Shown here piece after piece: positions 54,251-64,000 of a stretch of DNA of 64,000 nt (position 1 is its first letter; each line of letters opens with the position of its first letter). Where the stretch lies: assembly GCA_028751875.1 (NCBI GenBank), contig CM054140.1, positions 49,992,171 through 50,056,170 on the forward strand. Reading direction: 5' to 3'. A model generated the notes under the pieces. It saw only the letters and a program-made list of their open reading frames with translations. It was not told the origin of the DNA and did no database searches. Made by a program: the position numbers and the translations under genes. This DNA comes from Rapana venosa (taxonomy: Eukaryota > Mollusca > Gastropoda > Neogastropoda > Muricidae).

Positions 54251-55855
54251 AAAGAGATAATTCTTCCTGGAATTAAGTACACAATTTAACTAAGTAGTCT
54301 AAAGATAGGAGGCATTATTACATTGATATTTTTCAAAACCTTTACAACAAAAGATACTGTCGATGGAAGGACTGATATGGGTTTTCCTATCAGAAGTTAA
54401 GAACAGTTTCACAAAAATACCAAATAATCAGAAAGAAAAGGTTAGTTTACAAGTGACCGTGAACAAGGGGACGAGGTTTAAGAGGGGGCGAAAACTGTCT
54501 GTCGATAAAGGAGGAGGGCGTGTGTGAAAAAAACGCTGGTTCTCTTGTGACAGATTTGGATTTGATATTTGGATAATTTTTCTTTTGCTTATTCTGTGAT
54601 GGTGATGTGGGTTTGGGGGTAATGTGGGAAAGCTAGTAAAAAATGACTTTCATTCCTTGTTTGGTGAGTTTTAAGAGGGGGGGCTGCCCAATGTGGTGTG
54701 GGTGCGCAGGTGATGTGGTAAAAATGATGAGTTTCTGTGGGACGATACATGCGGTTCCTGTGGTTAGAGAAGTTAGGAAGACAGAGGCAGAAGGATGGTA
54801 GGGAATATGCGAGCTGACGCGAACGTTTGGCCAAGTCAAATCTGTGGCTGTAGATCTTCCTATGATGCTGAAAGTGTCATGATTTAGATGGCCAGGACAG
54901 ATTAGAAGTGTTCCGACGCTTGTAATGAAAATTAACTTTTTGGTTTTTAAACTATTTTCTCTTTTGGGGGGGTAAAAAGGGTTTCTCCTTATGCTGCTCA
55001 ATGCCACAGACGTCATCAAGTGGGATAACAGCCAGCTGAGTGGTCCCACGTTTGTTCAGATGGATGTGTCTGTGTACAGACTCCATCCAAATCGGGACGC
55101 TAAGGTGCCTCGTGATGATAAGTCGACTTTCAGCGGGAGGAGGCTGCAGAAGATACGGTTTGAAGGCAGGAAGACGTTGTTCAGGGTGGGGTTCTTGGCA
55201 GGAAAAATGCCACTATAGTGATGTGGGCGTCGGGAACACCGTCTGGCACTTGCGATTAGGCTGCTCAAGTTGCCTCAGTGATGGCACCTGCCTGACAGTC
55301 ATTCCGACCTACTATGGACTGTGACTCTTAGCACTGTGTGTTGACTGCACTCTGTTCTATCCAGTTCACAAGGTCAGACATGTCATTCCAGGAACACAAA
55401 TTTTTTTGTAGAAATGTACCTGGTGTCATCAGTCGCCTTTTTTGGATTGATGTATCGAATAATGGAGTCACAGCAGCACGCTTTTGCCTTGTCTACGATG
55501 ACAGGGCGGAAGGACCAGCGGCAGGTGAGACTGAAGAATTTGAAGAAATTGTTACTTGTCACTGGAAGAGATATTTTGCTGAATTGACGGTGCTGAAACT
55601 GAGTCGTATTTACTTTAGAATTTCTTTTTGCATTGTGAACAAAATGAGAAGAGGTAAACTTCTTTCAAGTGTGTTTCATCACAGAGAAGCGATTTGCCGT
55701 GGGCATAGAGATCTCAAAAGGTCCATCTGCAGAAAGTTCTGGTCTGGGTTGAAGATGAGATGTTTTTGTTTTTAATCTTTAGAGTGTCAATTCAGATTGA
55801 AGAGATGACATCTGAGATTCATCTGATAGTTTCCTTCTGAATGGCAGCCAGCTGT
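54250..55855. other. Complex sequence, no gene supported
   Basis: Little simple repeat. Small frames occur on both strands (for example plus 55338-55775, 145 aa; minus 54633-55049, 138 aa), none with a recognised domain. The complexity is higher than elsewhere, so it could hold introns or old transposon sequence. Confidence 0.4.
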
Positions 55856-55860
55856 TCTTC

Positions 55861-56300
55861 CTAAAGACGCATTTGTTCTTGGATGTTAAAGATGTCTGAA
55901 TGACGGGGAGCATTTGGCGAAAACCAGCTGTCCAGATTGGGTGCCACTGGACCCCTGGTTCTAGACACGACAGAGTCGTAAGCATTAGAGGAAGATGAAG
56001 CAGAGGGAGTCACAGACTGGGAATGAACAATGCTCACTGGGCTGGTTGAGGATGATGATAAAAGGTCCACAGCAGGCAGTGGCGATGATGTAGAAAGTGA
56101 AGTAGCTGGTTGAAAGACGCCACAAGACAGTTGGGAAGAAGTAGATGTTGCTATACTGCTTTGAAGATTAGTCGAGACAGGTGTAGCAGAGACTGATGAT
56201 GGTTCAACAATTTCAGTGGGGAAAAGGGGATCAGTGTTTGCCCAAGAGGAGGAGGGTGTTGCCACTGGCTGCACTGGTGGTGACGACTGACCATCTGGAC
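55861..56300 (-). pseudogene. Ser-rich exon-like open frame
   Basis: On the minus strand 'TTGCTCCTTAG' (acceptor-like, ending at 56301) precedes 440 nt open without a stop. The frame begins 'PDGQSSPPVQPVATPSSSWA', is very rich in Ser, Thr and Pro, and ends 'RHSDIFNIQEQMRL' before TAG. The same frame continues after that stop with coiled-coil-like 'EEQLAAIQKETIR', then TGA. This suggests a once longer C-terminal helix cut by nonsense changes. Disordered region plus terminal helix is common in transposon-derived nuclear proteins, but no domain is identified. A real terminal exon or a chance frame are alternatives. Confidence 0.3.
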
Positions 56301-56379
56301 CTAAGGAGCAAGTGTCAAGTGGTCAGCAGGGACTGAGAAATGGGTGGAGCCTCAATGAGTGATGTGTACCTCGCAGGAA

Positions 56380-57110
56380 GAGGCAGGGACCTCTATGGCT
56401 TTGACAGCCGCCTACTGTGCCTGTCTGTTTGGTCGTACGAATCTCCACCCAGGGCCTTCAGTTTTTAAATTCGTCCCTCACCCATGGTGTGGCAGCTTTT
56501 CCCCTGGACTGTTACCTTGTAGGTTGAATAATAAATAAGTTATTTTAAGTCTCTGGTCAGAGTTGTAAAGAAGAAGCAAGAAGAGAAGAAGAAGAAAGAG
56601 AAGAAGAAGAAGAAGCAGAAGAAGAAGGAGGAAGAGGCGGTGGAGGAGGAGGAGGAGGACGACGACGACGACGAAGAAAGAAGAAGAAGATGGAGGAGGA
56701 GGTGGTGGAGGAGGAAGGAGGAGAGGAGAATGAAGAAGGGAGGAGGAGGACGGAGGAGGGAGGAAGAAGAAGAAGAAGAAGAAAAATGAAGAAGAGGAAG
56801 AAGAAGAAGCAGAAGACCTGACTGACCTTCCTCCCCTCCCCTCCCCTCACATATTCCCTGACCTGGGGTGGTCTCAATTGATGTTGGCACCTGCCCAGTT
56901 GTGAGTCAACTTTCCTCTCCGATCCCTCCTCTGGCTGCATGTCGGCACGGCACGGCAAGCCACCTGTGGCCTGTTATTCTGTGGTATTGCGTCCCCATAT
57001 TTTTCAGACCTGGTAATCTGATGTGTACATTCCACAAAAACGGTCCATCTAGTATTAGATGATATGTAGTTGTGTACTAGTTAACGCATAATGATAATTA
57101 TCAAGTGGGT

Positions 57111-57115
<5 letters not shown>
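56380..57115. repeat. GAA/GGA tract and unassigned flanks
   Basis: 56567-56815 is GAA/GGA/GAC purine triplets. On either side the sequence is complex with no recognised gene; AATAAATAAG at about 56528 is a poly(A)-signal-like end. Confidence 0.8.
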
Positions 57116-57142
<27 letters not shown>

Positions 57143-57439
57143 GGAGGCGGAAGTAGAGAGAGAGAGAGGGGGGGGGGGGGAGAGTACCATCTGGAAATAA
57201 AAAATTTGATTTGACTTGATTGACGATAGACAGATAGATAGATAGATAGATAGATGACTAGATTCGATAGATAGCTAGATAGATAGAGAGATAGATAGAT
57301 AGATGGATGGATAGATGGTTGGATAGATGGATGGATGGATGGATGGATAGAGGATGGATGGATGGATTGGATGGATGGATTGATAAGATAGATAGATAGA
57401 TAGATAGATTAGTATGAGGAAGACAACAGATAAGATAGT

Positions 57440-57479
<40 letters not shown>

Positions 57480-57484
57480 TCGAG

Positions 57485-57515
<31 letters not shown>

Positions 57516-57800
57516 CTAGATGATGATAGGATAGATGATAGATAGATAGATAGATTGATAGATAGATAGATAGATAGGACAACCCAGCACAAAACGAGAC
57601 AGGGCAGATAGACACTAATGAGGAGACTGAGAGAGAAACTATAAGAAAGACATGACAGACAAGGATAGACAATGAGCAAAGAAAACATGAAAAGTACAGA
57701 GAGAGACAGACAGTCAAAGAAAGAGATGGGTAGAGGGGAGAGGATGAGAGGTATAGAAAGAGAGAGGGAGAGAGAGAGGGGGGGGGGGTGAGTAGGGAGA
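57116..57800. repeat. Poly-G, (GATA)n and GA repeats
   Basis: G run at 57116-57144, further G/GA at 57160-57181, GATA/GATG tetramers at about 57222-57575 with GACA at about 57453-57479, then GA-rich to about 57790. Confidence 0.94.
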
Positions 57801-57814
57801 GAGATTTTTTTGAT

Positions 57815-58055
57815 ATTCTCTTTTCTTTTATACCGAGGCTAATGGGAAATAAGCACCTTTTTTTAATTTTTTTTGTGTTTTTTTTGCGTTCGTTTTCGCA
57901 ACGGGGCTTCGGTTTATAGTCTCATTCGAATGACTTTTGAGGAGAGTGGAGTTCGGCACTGATGTTAATCAGAGGAAAAATATCCCTTGAACGGGAATCT
58001 CGAACCGGGTCGTAGATCGCGAAGCGAATCGTTTAACCCCACTAGGCTATCCCTA
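57815..58055 (-). mobile_element. SINE-B copy with internal deletion
   Basis: 'TTTTATACCGAGGCTAATGG', 'GCGTTCGTTTTCGCAACGGG', 'CTTCGGTTTATAGTCTCATT', 'GGCACTGATGTTAATC', B-box region 'GGGAATCTCGAACCGGGTC' and head 'CCACTAGGCTATCCC'. The part between the 3' end and 'GCGTTCG' is deleted. Confidence 0.82.
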
Positions 58056-58074
58056 GAGGAAGAGTTGGATCGCA

Positions 58075-58214
58075 TTGGTGAGAGAGCGAGAGAGAACGAG
58101 AGAGAGATGAGAGAGAGAGAGGTGAGAGAGAGAAGAGGAGAGGAGAGGAGGAGAGAGATAGAGGAGAGAGGAGAGAGGAGAGAGAGAGAGAGAGAGAGAG
58201 CACCGAAAAAGATC

Positions 58215-58255
<41 letters not shown>
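58075..58255. repeat. (GA)n tract
   Basis: GA with GAG/GAT interruptions. CCACA-type repeats follow at about 58382-58435; the rest of 58255-58760 is complex but unrecognised. Confidence 0.92.
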
Positions 58256-58256
<1 letters not shown>

Positions 58257-58759
58257 GAGTGCACTTTAAAAAAAAAGTTATTTCTCACGGAAGTCAGGGT
58301 CACTTCGCTAAAGCTGGGGGAACAATAAACGAGTTGAAAGTGGCGATGGGAACTGCGGCGAGGCCGGGCTCTGACCCCCAGCCCACCACACCACACCACA
58401 CCACATCCACCACACCTCACAGCCCACCACACCACAACTCAGGCTCTCACCGGCTCTCAATGGCCCCACCCCCCCACCCCCACCCCACCCCACCCACCAT
58501 ACCCCAACTGCCGGTCGCAGATGTCCTCCCAACTGGCCCGGCAAATGAGAATTTCATCAAGTTTTTGTGCCATGGCCGAGGCATGAAAACTTCTGTTGTA
58601 ACCGCCAGTACAATATATCAACCCCAGCCCAGGGGAGCTAACGAGCAAATAATCACAAAAGCCAGTTCTTTTCACTCCGCCGGCCCCCTCCTCCTCCTCC
58701 CTCCTCCTCGCAGTTCCTTCCTGGCCTTCCAAGCGGGAGAAGTGGTTGTTAATTAAAGG

Positions 58760-59454
58760 GGATGTTTCACTCATGCTGTCCGCTGCGGTGTTGTTTTCTC
58801 CTGAACGGCTTTAGTTTGTGAGTTTGAACCAGTTTTATTCAACAGAGCGGTGGGCATCCTTCATTCTCGTGAGACTGGAGTTGCGCTCTAGGTGTTTATT
58901 CTGGTACGCAAGGCGAAGCTGGAGTGACCTCTCCAGAGCCCAAAGCCTGAGGAAGTAAGTATGGCGGGAAAGCTGTTACCCATGCAGCAGGCTCGCCCTC
59001 TCCCACGTGCTGGATATGGATTCCATTGGAAAGGCATGTCGGATACACATGGTTTCAGTGCTGTCGCAGGAGTTGCCAGAGCGGTCCTATATACACCAAC
59101 AGCCGCTTTAGTTTGTTTGCTATTTGATAAATTTCTAAAAGTGGAATAAATTAAAGTTAAACGAATATTTGTTATGTAATCTGTAAGAAAACTGTTACCT
59201 TAGTATTTTCTGATTTAGAGAGAAGTTTGAATTTGCAAGAAACGAAAAAAAAACCCACCCACACGACCATTTGGTTCCTTGTGCAATTTTATACCAATTG
59301 CTGTTTAAAAAAATACTAACAGTCTTTGAAATTTGAACAGCGTGTATTGTTTCTTTCAGTAGGAGTTTCTGAAGAAAATCTAAGTTGTACACCATGAAGA
59401 ACCTTTTGCACATTTCTATATAACTCTCTTATGTACTTTTTGTATTTTGATTCT
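58760..59454. other. Complex sequence with one small unrecognised frame
   Basis: A 62-aa plus frame at 58961-59149 ends 'TAALVCLLFDKFLKVE' followed by TAA and an AT-rich stretch. It has one hydrophobic segment but no recognised family. The start and any splicing are unsupported. Confidence 0.3.
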
Positions 59455-59560
59455 TTTACTTTGAAAATAAGGAATAACCACTCATGTGCTTTTTTACACC
59501 CAGTCCCCATGTGCATGCAGTTTTGTCAATGTTTTCTCCATTCCCACCATGTCTGTTGTA
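59455..59560 (-). repeat. SINE-B 3' fragment
   Basis: 'TTTTACTTTGAAAATAAGGA', 'CCACTCATGTGC', 'CACCCAGTCCCCATGTG', 'GCAGTTTTGTCAATG' and 'CATTCCCACCA' match SINE-B; the rest is absent. Confidence 0.78.
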
Positions 59561-59865
59561 ATTGCCCTTCATGGGAGGATTAAAGTGTGTTTGGACTTGA
59601 CTATATTGTGGGAGTCTTTTTTTTAGTGTTGTGGATGTCTGCATTTCTTCCTTATGTCTGGTGAAAGTGTACACATTGTGATTAAGTGGTTGCTTTTTAT
59701 TATTATTGGTAATCTTCTGTTTCGGGCAATTCTATTAAGTTTACTGATTAAGGAACAGCAGTTGCTATTATTTCATTAAGGAACATCAGTTGCTTTTGGC
59801 ACATCATTTACAAACAGTTCTTAAACCTAGACAAAAAAGCAACCCGATTATTCTTCTAGTAATGT

Positions 59866-59867
<2 letters not shown>

Positions 59868-59952
<85 letters not shown>
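59868..59952. repeat. (CA)n microsatellite
   Basis: CA repeat with one CCAC interruption, followed by CATA tetramers. Sequence from 59960 to 60240 has no recognised feature. Confidence 0.95.
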
Positions 59953-59957
<5 letters not shown>

Positions 59958-60261
59958 TACATACATACACACCAAAACAAAATAAAACAAAAACCTACAT
60001 TAAAAAATATCTGCATAGTCACTTTCCTGATTCATTCGACCTGACACCAACACACTGACACACTCAGAACATCCTGCAATAGTTCTCAGCTCACCACATG
60101 TGACATGGCCTTTACTGTAAAGCCCTGTACGCCGCCTACAAAGCTCCTCTGGCCAACAAACACAACCACGGTGGTTTCGGGCTGAAGATGAGAGCAGGAG
60201 TAGGAGTGATCTACGATTGTGAGGAGAGGGGCGAGGGGTGTGGAGGGGAAAAAAAGGGAGT

Positions 60262-60267
60262 ATAGAT

Positions 60268-60332
<65 letters not shown>
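60262..60332. repeat. (GA)n microsatellite
   Basis: GA with one short interruption. Downstream to 61030 lie a CT array (about 60567-60588), a T-rich stretch and no supported gene. The 126-aa plus frame at 60470-60850 has no recognised domain. Confidence 0.94.
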
Positions 60333-60334
<2 letters not shown>

Positions 60335-60556
60335 GGGGGCAGGCGAGGGAGGGTGTGGGTGGGTTTAAAGAGTGTTGAAGGGAGTGGGGAGGAGAGAAAA
60401 AAAGGGAAGGGGAAGGATTAATAAGGATTAGAATTCATTACCACTGATCTCATTGATCGTGTTATCGCAATGAAAACATCCTGTGAGTTTTCATGTCCGC
60501 TGACTCTCACCCCCACCCCACCCCCATCTCTTCTCCCTCCTTCCTTCCTCCACCCT

Positions 60557-60587
<31 letters not shown>

Positions 60588-61029
60588 CTTCTTATTGTGA
60601 CACTCGTTTTAAAAAAGAAAAAAAAACCACCCTCGCTTTCCACTACTTCACATGTTTGATCTTTCCTTTAAACGCTCCCCATTTCTTAACAAAAATCCTC
60701 GCCAACGCTTCAAACGCTTTAAAGAGGACTTTGCTAAGTTCCGACTTTTACAGGTTTGTCAGGAAAAGCGATATTAATTTGTTTTCCCTGCCCACGAGCA
60801 ATGGTGACGTTTTAATTTCCTCTTTGGATGTGCTGGACTCCGCAAGCTGATCAGCCCAGGGTGATAGATTGTCAGGGTGAAAACGGTGGTTTTTTTTCTT
60901 TTTTTCAATTTTTTTTTTTAGGTGTGGGTGGGGGTAGGGGGTTGTATTTGTATTTTATTGGCTTTTTCTGTGCATGGTGTGTGATACGTGGGAGGGAGTC
61001 TCTAGTTTATCAATGGCACATAAAAAGTC

Positions 61030-61545
61030 AGTGGGCTGTATCGCGTATCCTGTTGGGTGGGTCTGCTAGGCGCGCTAAGCTTAAGCTGCTAGCCTGGCTA
61101 ATGGCTGCGCTGCTGCTTGCTAGGCTTAAAGGCTGAGGCTGTATTGCCTACTAGCGGCTGCTCTGCTGCTTGGCTCTACTTAGCTGGCGCTCGGGCTCGT
61201 AGGCTGGCTTGCTGGCTAGGCTAGCGGGCGCTAGCTAAGGGTCGCGCTGCTCTGCTCTCTGCTAGCTAGCCTGCTGCGAGCTGGCGGCTAGCTGCTTCTA
61301 GCGCTGCGCTAGTGCGGCTCGCTGGCTAGCGGGGGCGGCGCTGCTAGCTCTTGCTGCTAGTAGCTGGCTGCTCTAGCGCAAGGCTCTGGGCTGCGTGGGC
61401 TAAGGCTAAGTGCTATGCTGGCGCTCTGGCTAAGCTAGTGCTAGGCCTAAGCTGCTGCTAGCTCTCGTCTGCTGTTGCTAGTAAGGCTCTTGAGCTGCTA
61501 AGCTAGCTGCTTTGCTGGCGCGCTGAGGCTGCTGCGCTTTTATAC
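61030..61545 (+). repeat. Degenerate GCT/TAGC-rich tract
   Basis: About 510 bp built from GCT, GGCT, CTAG and TAGC words with very few As outside TAG and TAA. No strict period. It ends abruptly at 'GCTGCGCTTTTATACACG'. It looks like a (GCT)n-type array that is heavily mutated or misread. Confidence 0.75.
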
Positions 61546-61604
61546 ACGCTACTCCTTAGGTGTTAAAGGGAGAAATAAACAACAACAATAAGCGCACACC
61601 GTAT

Positions 61605-61865
61605 GATTTACACCAGCTGAATTAGTTTAAATGAGACCATTGGATCTTTGTTCCGTGGCCATGCCAAACATAGTGTTTGTTCTTAACTGACATCGAGATC
61701 TTGGAATGACCAGCACAGAGTACTGTCCAAATGGCTGCAATTTGCTCTTCTCCATGGTGTATCGTGTGGTAATCTAATCCTCCATGTCCTCTACCTCATT
61801 TCAACCCTTGGCTTTCTTTCTGCAATTCTGTCATTGCCATGTTCTCCTGATATGAGAAATAAAAC
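61605..61865 (-). pseudogene. LINE C-terminal fragment, second copy
   Basis: Partner of 45233-45515, differing by small indels that break the frames at other places. Confidence 0.75.
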
Positions 61866-62322
61866 CCAGCGGCGCCTAAGAAACGTTATATTTTTTTTAC
61901 TTATTTTTCAAAAAAAATCCCGCATCTTTATCATTTTTTGTTTCCTCTGTTATCGCACTGACGTGTTGGATGTTTGTTTATTTTTCGTTCTCAACAGTCC
62001 ATTTGCCTCCTTCTGCCAACCATCTTCATCTTTGTGCGCAAGCGAGCCTTAATTGGAGCAAATGTTGACGATTGCTCCGCCACTTTTGTTACCGATTGCG
62101 GGTTATGTGCTGGCAGGGGTGGCAATAGCGCTAGATGGGCAGCCCTCTGGCTGGAAGGCAATAGGCACAAAGCTGACCGATCATACTGGCATTCATTGGT
62201 CACGGATGGTTTGGCCGCAGGAAAAATCCATCTCGGCATCTGTAATCGTTTTCCCCATGTCTTTTCAGCACCTCCCAATACTTCCCAGCCCACAACATCC
62301 AGCTTGATCAAAAAATTAGCCT
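61866..62322 (+). repeat. Duplicated unknown segment, diverged copy 2
   Basis: Partner of 45516-45974 with 1-3 nt indels every few tens of bases. Confidence 0.85.
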
Positions 62323-64000
62323 GGAATGGGCGAGAGAGTGTCTGTAATGGCATTATGAGAGAGAGAGAGGAGAGAGTAGAGAGGGGGAGGGGGGGGGTGG
62401 CAGGTCGAGGGAGAGAGAGGAGAAAATAAATCAGAGAGCTGAGCGGACAGATACTGACACACACACACACACCACAAATATATCTTATACTATATATATA
62501 TATATATAATATATATATATATTATATATATATATATTATATATCTAGAGAGAGAGGAGAGAGAGATGAGTGGGAGAGAGAGAGAGATGAGAGTGAGAGA
62601 CAGCAGGACAGACGACATTCGGACAGACAAACAGACAATCGGAATAGCGTCATGAGGGAAATGGAAACTACACGACAGACTAAGACTATGCGAGACAGAG
62701 AGACAGACAGACAGAATGAGAAAGAAAGACCAGGGACAGACAAAGGCCAGGAGACAGACAGACAATCAAACAGACAGACTTACATGGCCACTAAGCAGAC
62801 CAGAAGGAGATGAGAGTCTGGAGCGAGTGGGAAGGATGAGACGACTTAATAAGATTAGGGAGCAGACCCAAGAAAAAATGCCAATTGCCGGTCTGCTAAA
62901 CAAATTTTCAACTCTATCACAAGCTCTTTACCGCTTCACTGCCTCCCAACCATGCTGCTTCAACCCCCCCCCCCCCCCCCCCACCCCACCCCTCCCTCCT
63001 ATCTTCCACACACAACACAACAAATTCCTTCTCTTGTTAGAACAGAGAGAGAGAGAGAGGAGAGATGAGAGATTCGAGACGAGAGAGAGAGAGAGAGGAG
63101 AGACGAGAGAGAGAGACGAGAGAGAGGAGAATGAGATAGAGAGAGAGGAGAGGAACCATAACGAAATTTTATTGAGGAGAGACGAGAGATGTTTCTTTTT
63201 GCTTATGTCGAGGATAATAGAATAAAACACTCATGTGCGTTTTTACATCCAGTTCAAATGTACAAGGCGGGTGCCGTGTCGGGGGGTGGGGGGGGGGGGG
63301 GTGGGGGTTGAGCAGTTTTGCGGGGGGGGGAGGGGTTGGTTTGGTTTGGGTGTGGAGTTGCGGGTTGGTGGGTCTGGTTTGAGTGGTGGGGTGGGGGGTG
63401 GTGTGTGGTGGTGTGTCGTGGTGGTGGGTAGGGTGCGTTGGGGTGGGGGTGTGGTTTTGTGGGGGGCGTGTGGGGGGGTGGTGGTCGGGGGGGGTGTGGG
63501 GAGGTGGTTGGGTTGGTGTGGGGGGTGGGTGGGTGTGGGAGGGGGGGGGGGGGTGGGGGGGGGTGGGGTTGGGGGGGTTGGGGGGGGTGGGGTGGGGGTT
63601 GGGGGTGGTTTGGGAGTGGTTTGGCGGGTCCTTGCTTTGCGTGTGGGGTGGTGGGGTGTGGGTGGGCGGGTTTGGGTGGGCGGGTGGGGTTGGGTTGGGG
63701 GGGTGGGTGGTTTGGGGGGGCCGCTGGTGTGGTTTGGTGTAGGGTGGTGTGGTTTCGGTTGGGGGGGGTTTTGGGGTTTGGGGGGGTGGGGGGGTTTGTT
63801 GGTGTGTTGCGGGAGGGGGGTGGGGGGGGGTTGGGGTTCGGCGGGGGGTTGCGGTGGGGGTTGGAGGTTGGGGGGTAGGGGGTGGTTTTAGGTGGGGGGG
63901 GGTTATTGGGGTTTGAGTGGTTTGTGGTTTGGTGAGGCGGAGGTGGGGTTTGGTGGGGTTTTTGGAGGGGGGGGTTGGGGAGGGTCGGTGGGGTGGGTTG
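62323..64000 (+). repeat. 1,678-bp segment identical to 45975-47652
   Basis: Identical from the base after the A/T mismatch at 45974/62322 to the window end, including homopolymers. It includes a SINE-B fragment at about 63203-63258 and 0.73 kb of the G/T tract, which runs off the window. Confidence 0.93.

Overview
This is eukaryotic, non-coding, repeat-dominated DNA. The best guess for the source is a gastropod mollusc. This rests on several families of tRNA-type SINEs whose sequence I associate with gastropods, LINE fragments of several lineages, and very dense GT, CT, GA, GATA and TTTC microsatellites. No bacterial operon, rRNA gene, functional tRNA gene or intact protein-coding gene can be supported. 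Nearly all long open frames lie in simple repeats (poly-Cys/Val in GT, Leu/Ser in CT, Gly/Trp in the G/T tract, Pro in its complement).

Layout. 0-11 kb: an unnamed repeat ('repeat C') in inverted orientation, a dead LINE reverse transcriptase (2.5-3.2 kb), SINE-A and SINE-B copies, LINE tails and homopolymer runs. 11-16 kb: microsatellites, SINE-B copies and three copies of 'repeat G'. 16.2-18.05 kb: a 23-bp minisatellite of roughly 75-80 units with a conserved core and variable linkers. 18-28 kb: CT, CTT and TTTC tracts, LINE and SINE debris and a few weak exon candidates. 28.8-29.2 kb: another LINE RT fragment. 30.2-41.9 kb: two head-to-tail copies of a 5.5-6.2 kb unit that differ mostly by small indels. 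41.9-46.9 kb: LINE ends and SINEs, including one SINE with a 5S-rRNA-like head. 46.9-49.65 kb: a 2.7 kb tract made almost only of G and T, lying inside a SINE-B copy. 51.3-54.3 kb: a decayed LINE with recognisable endonuclease and reverse transcriptase (minus strand). 55.8-56.3 kb: a Ser-rich, exon-like open frame (minus strand). 57-61.5 kb: GATA, GA, CA and degenerate GCT tracts. 61.6-64.0 kb: a second copy of 45.2-47.65 kb; its last 1,678 bp look base-for-base identical, while the part before that differs by indels.

The elements do not form a pathway. What links them is retrotransposition: LINEs supply reverse transcriptase, SINEs with Pol III heads are the likely passengers, and SINE tails and A-rich ends seem to seed microsatellites. 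Several features (over-smoothed homopolymers, near-duplicate blocks, identical G-tracts beside diverged flanks) suggest error-prone long reads and false duplication in assembly, so unusual structures here should be tested against raw reads first.

Repeat-family names (SINE-A, SINE-B, SINE-D, SINE-T, repeats C, E, F, G, H) are labels made for this window only.
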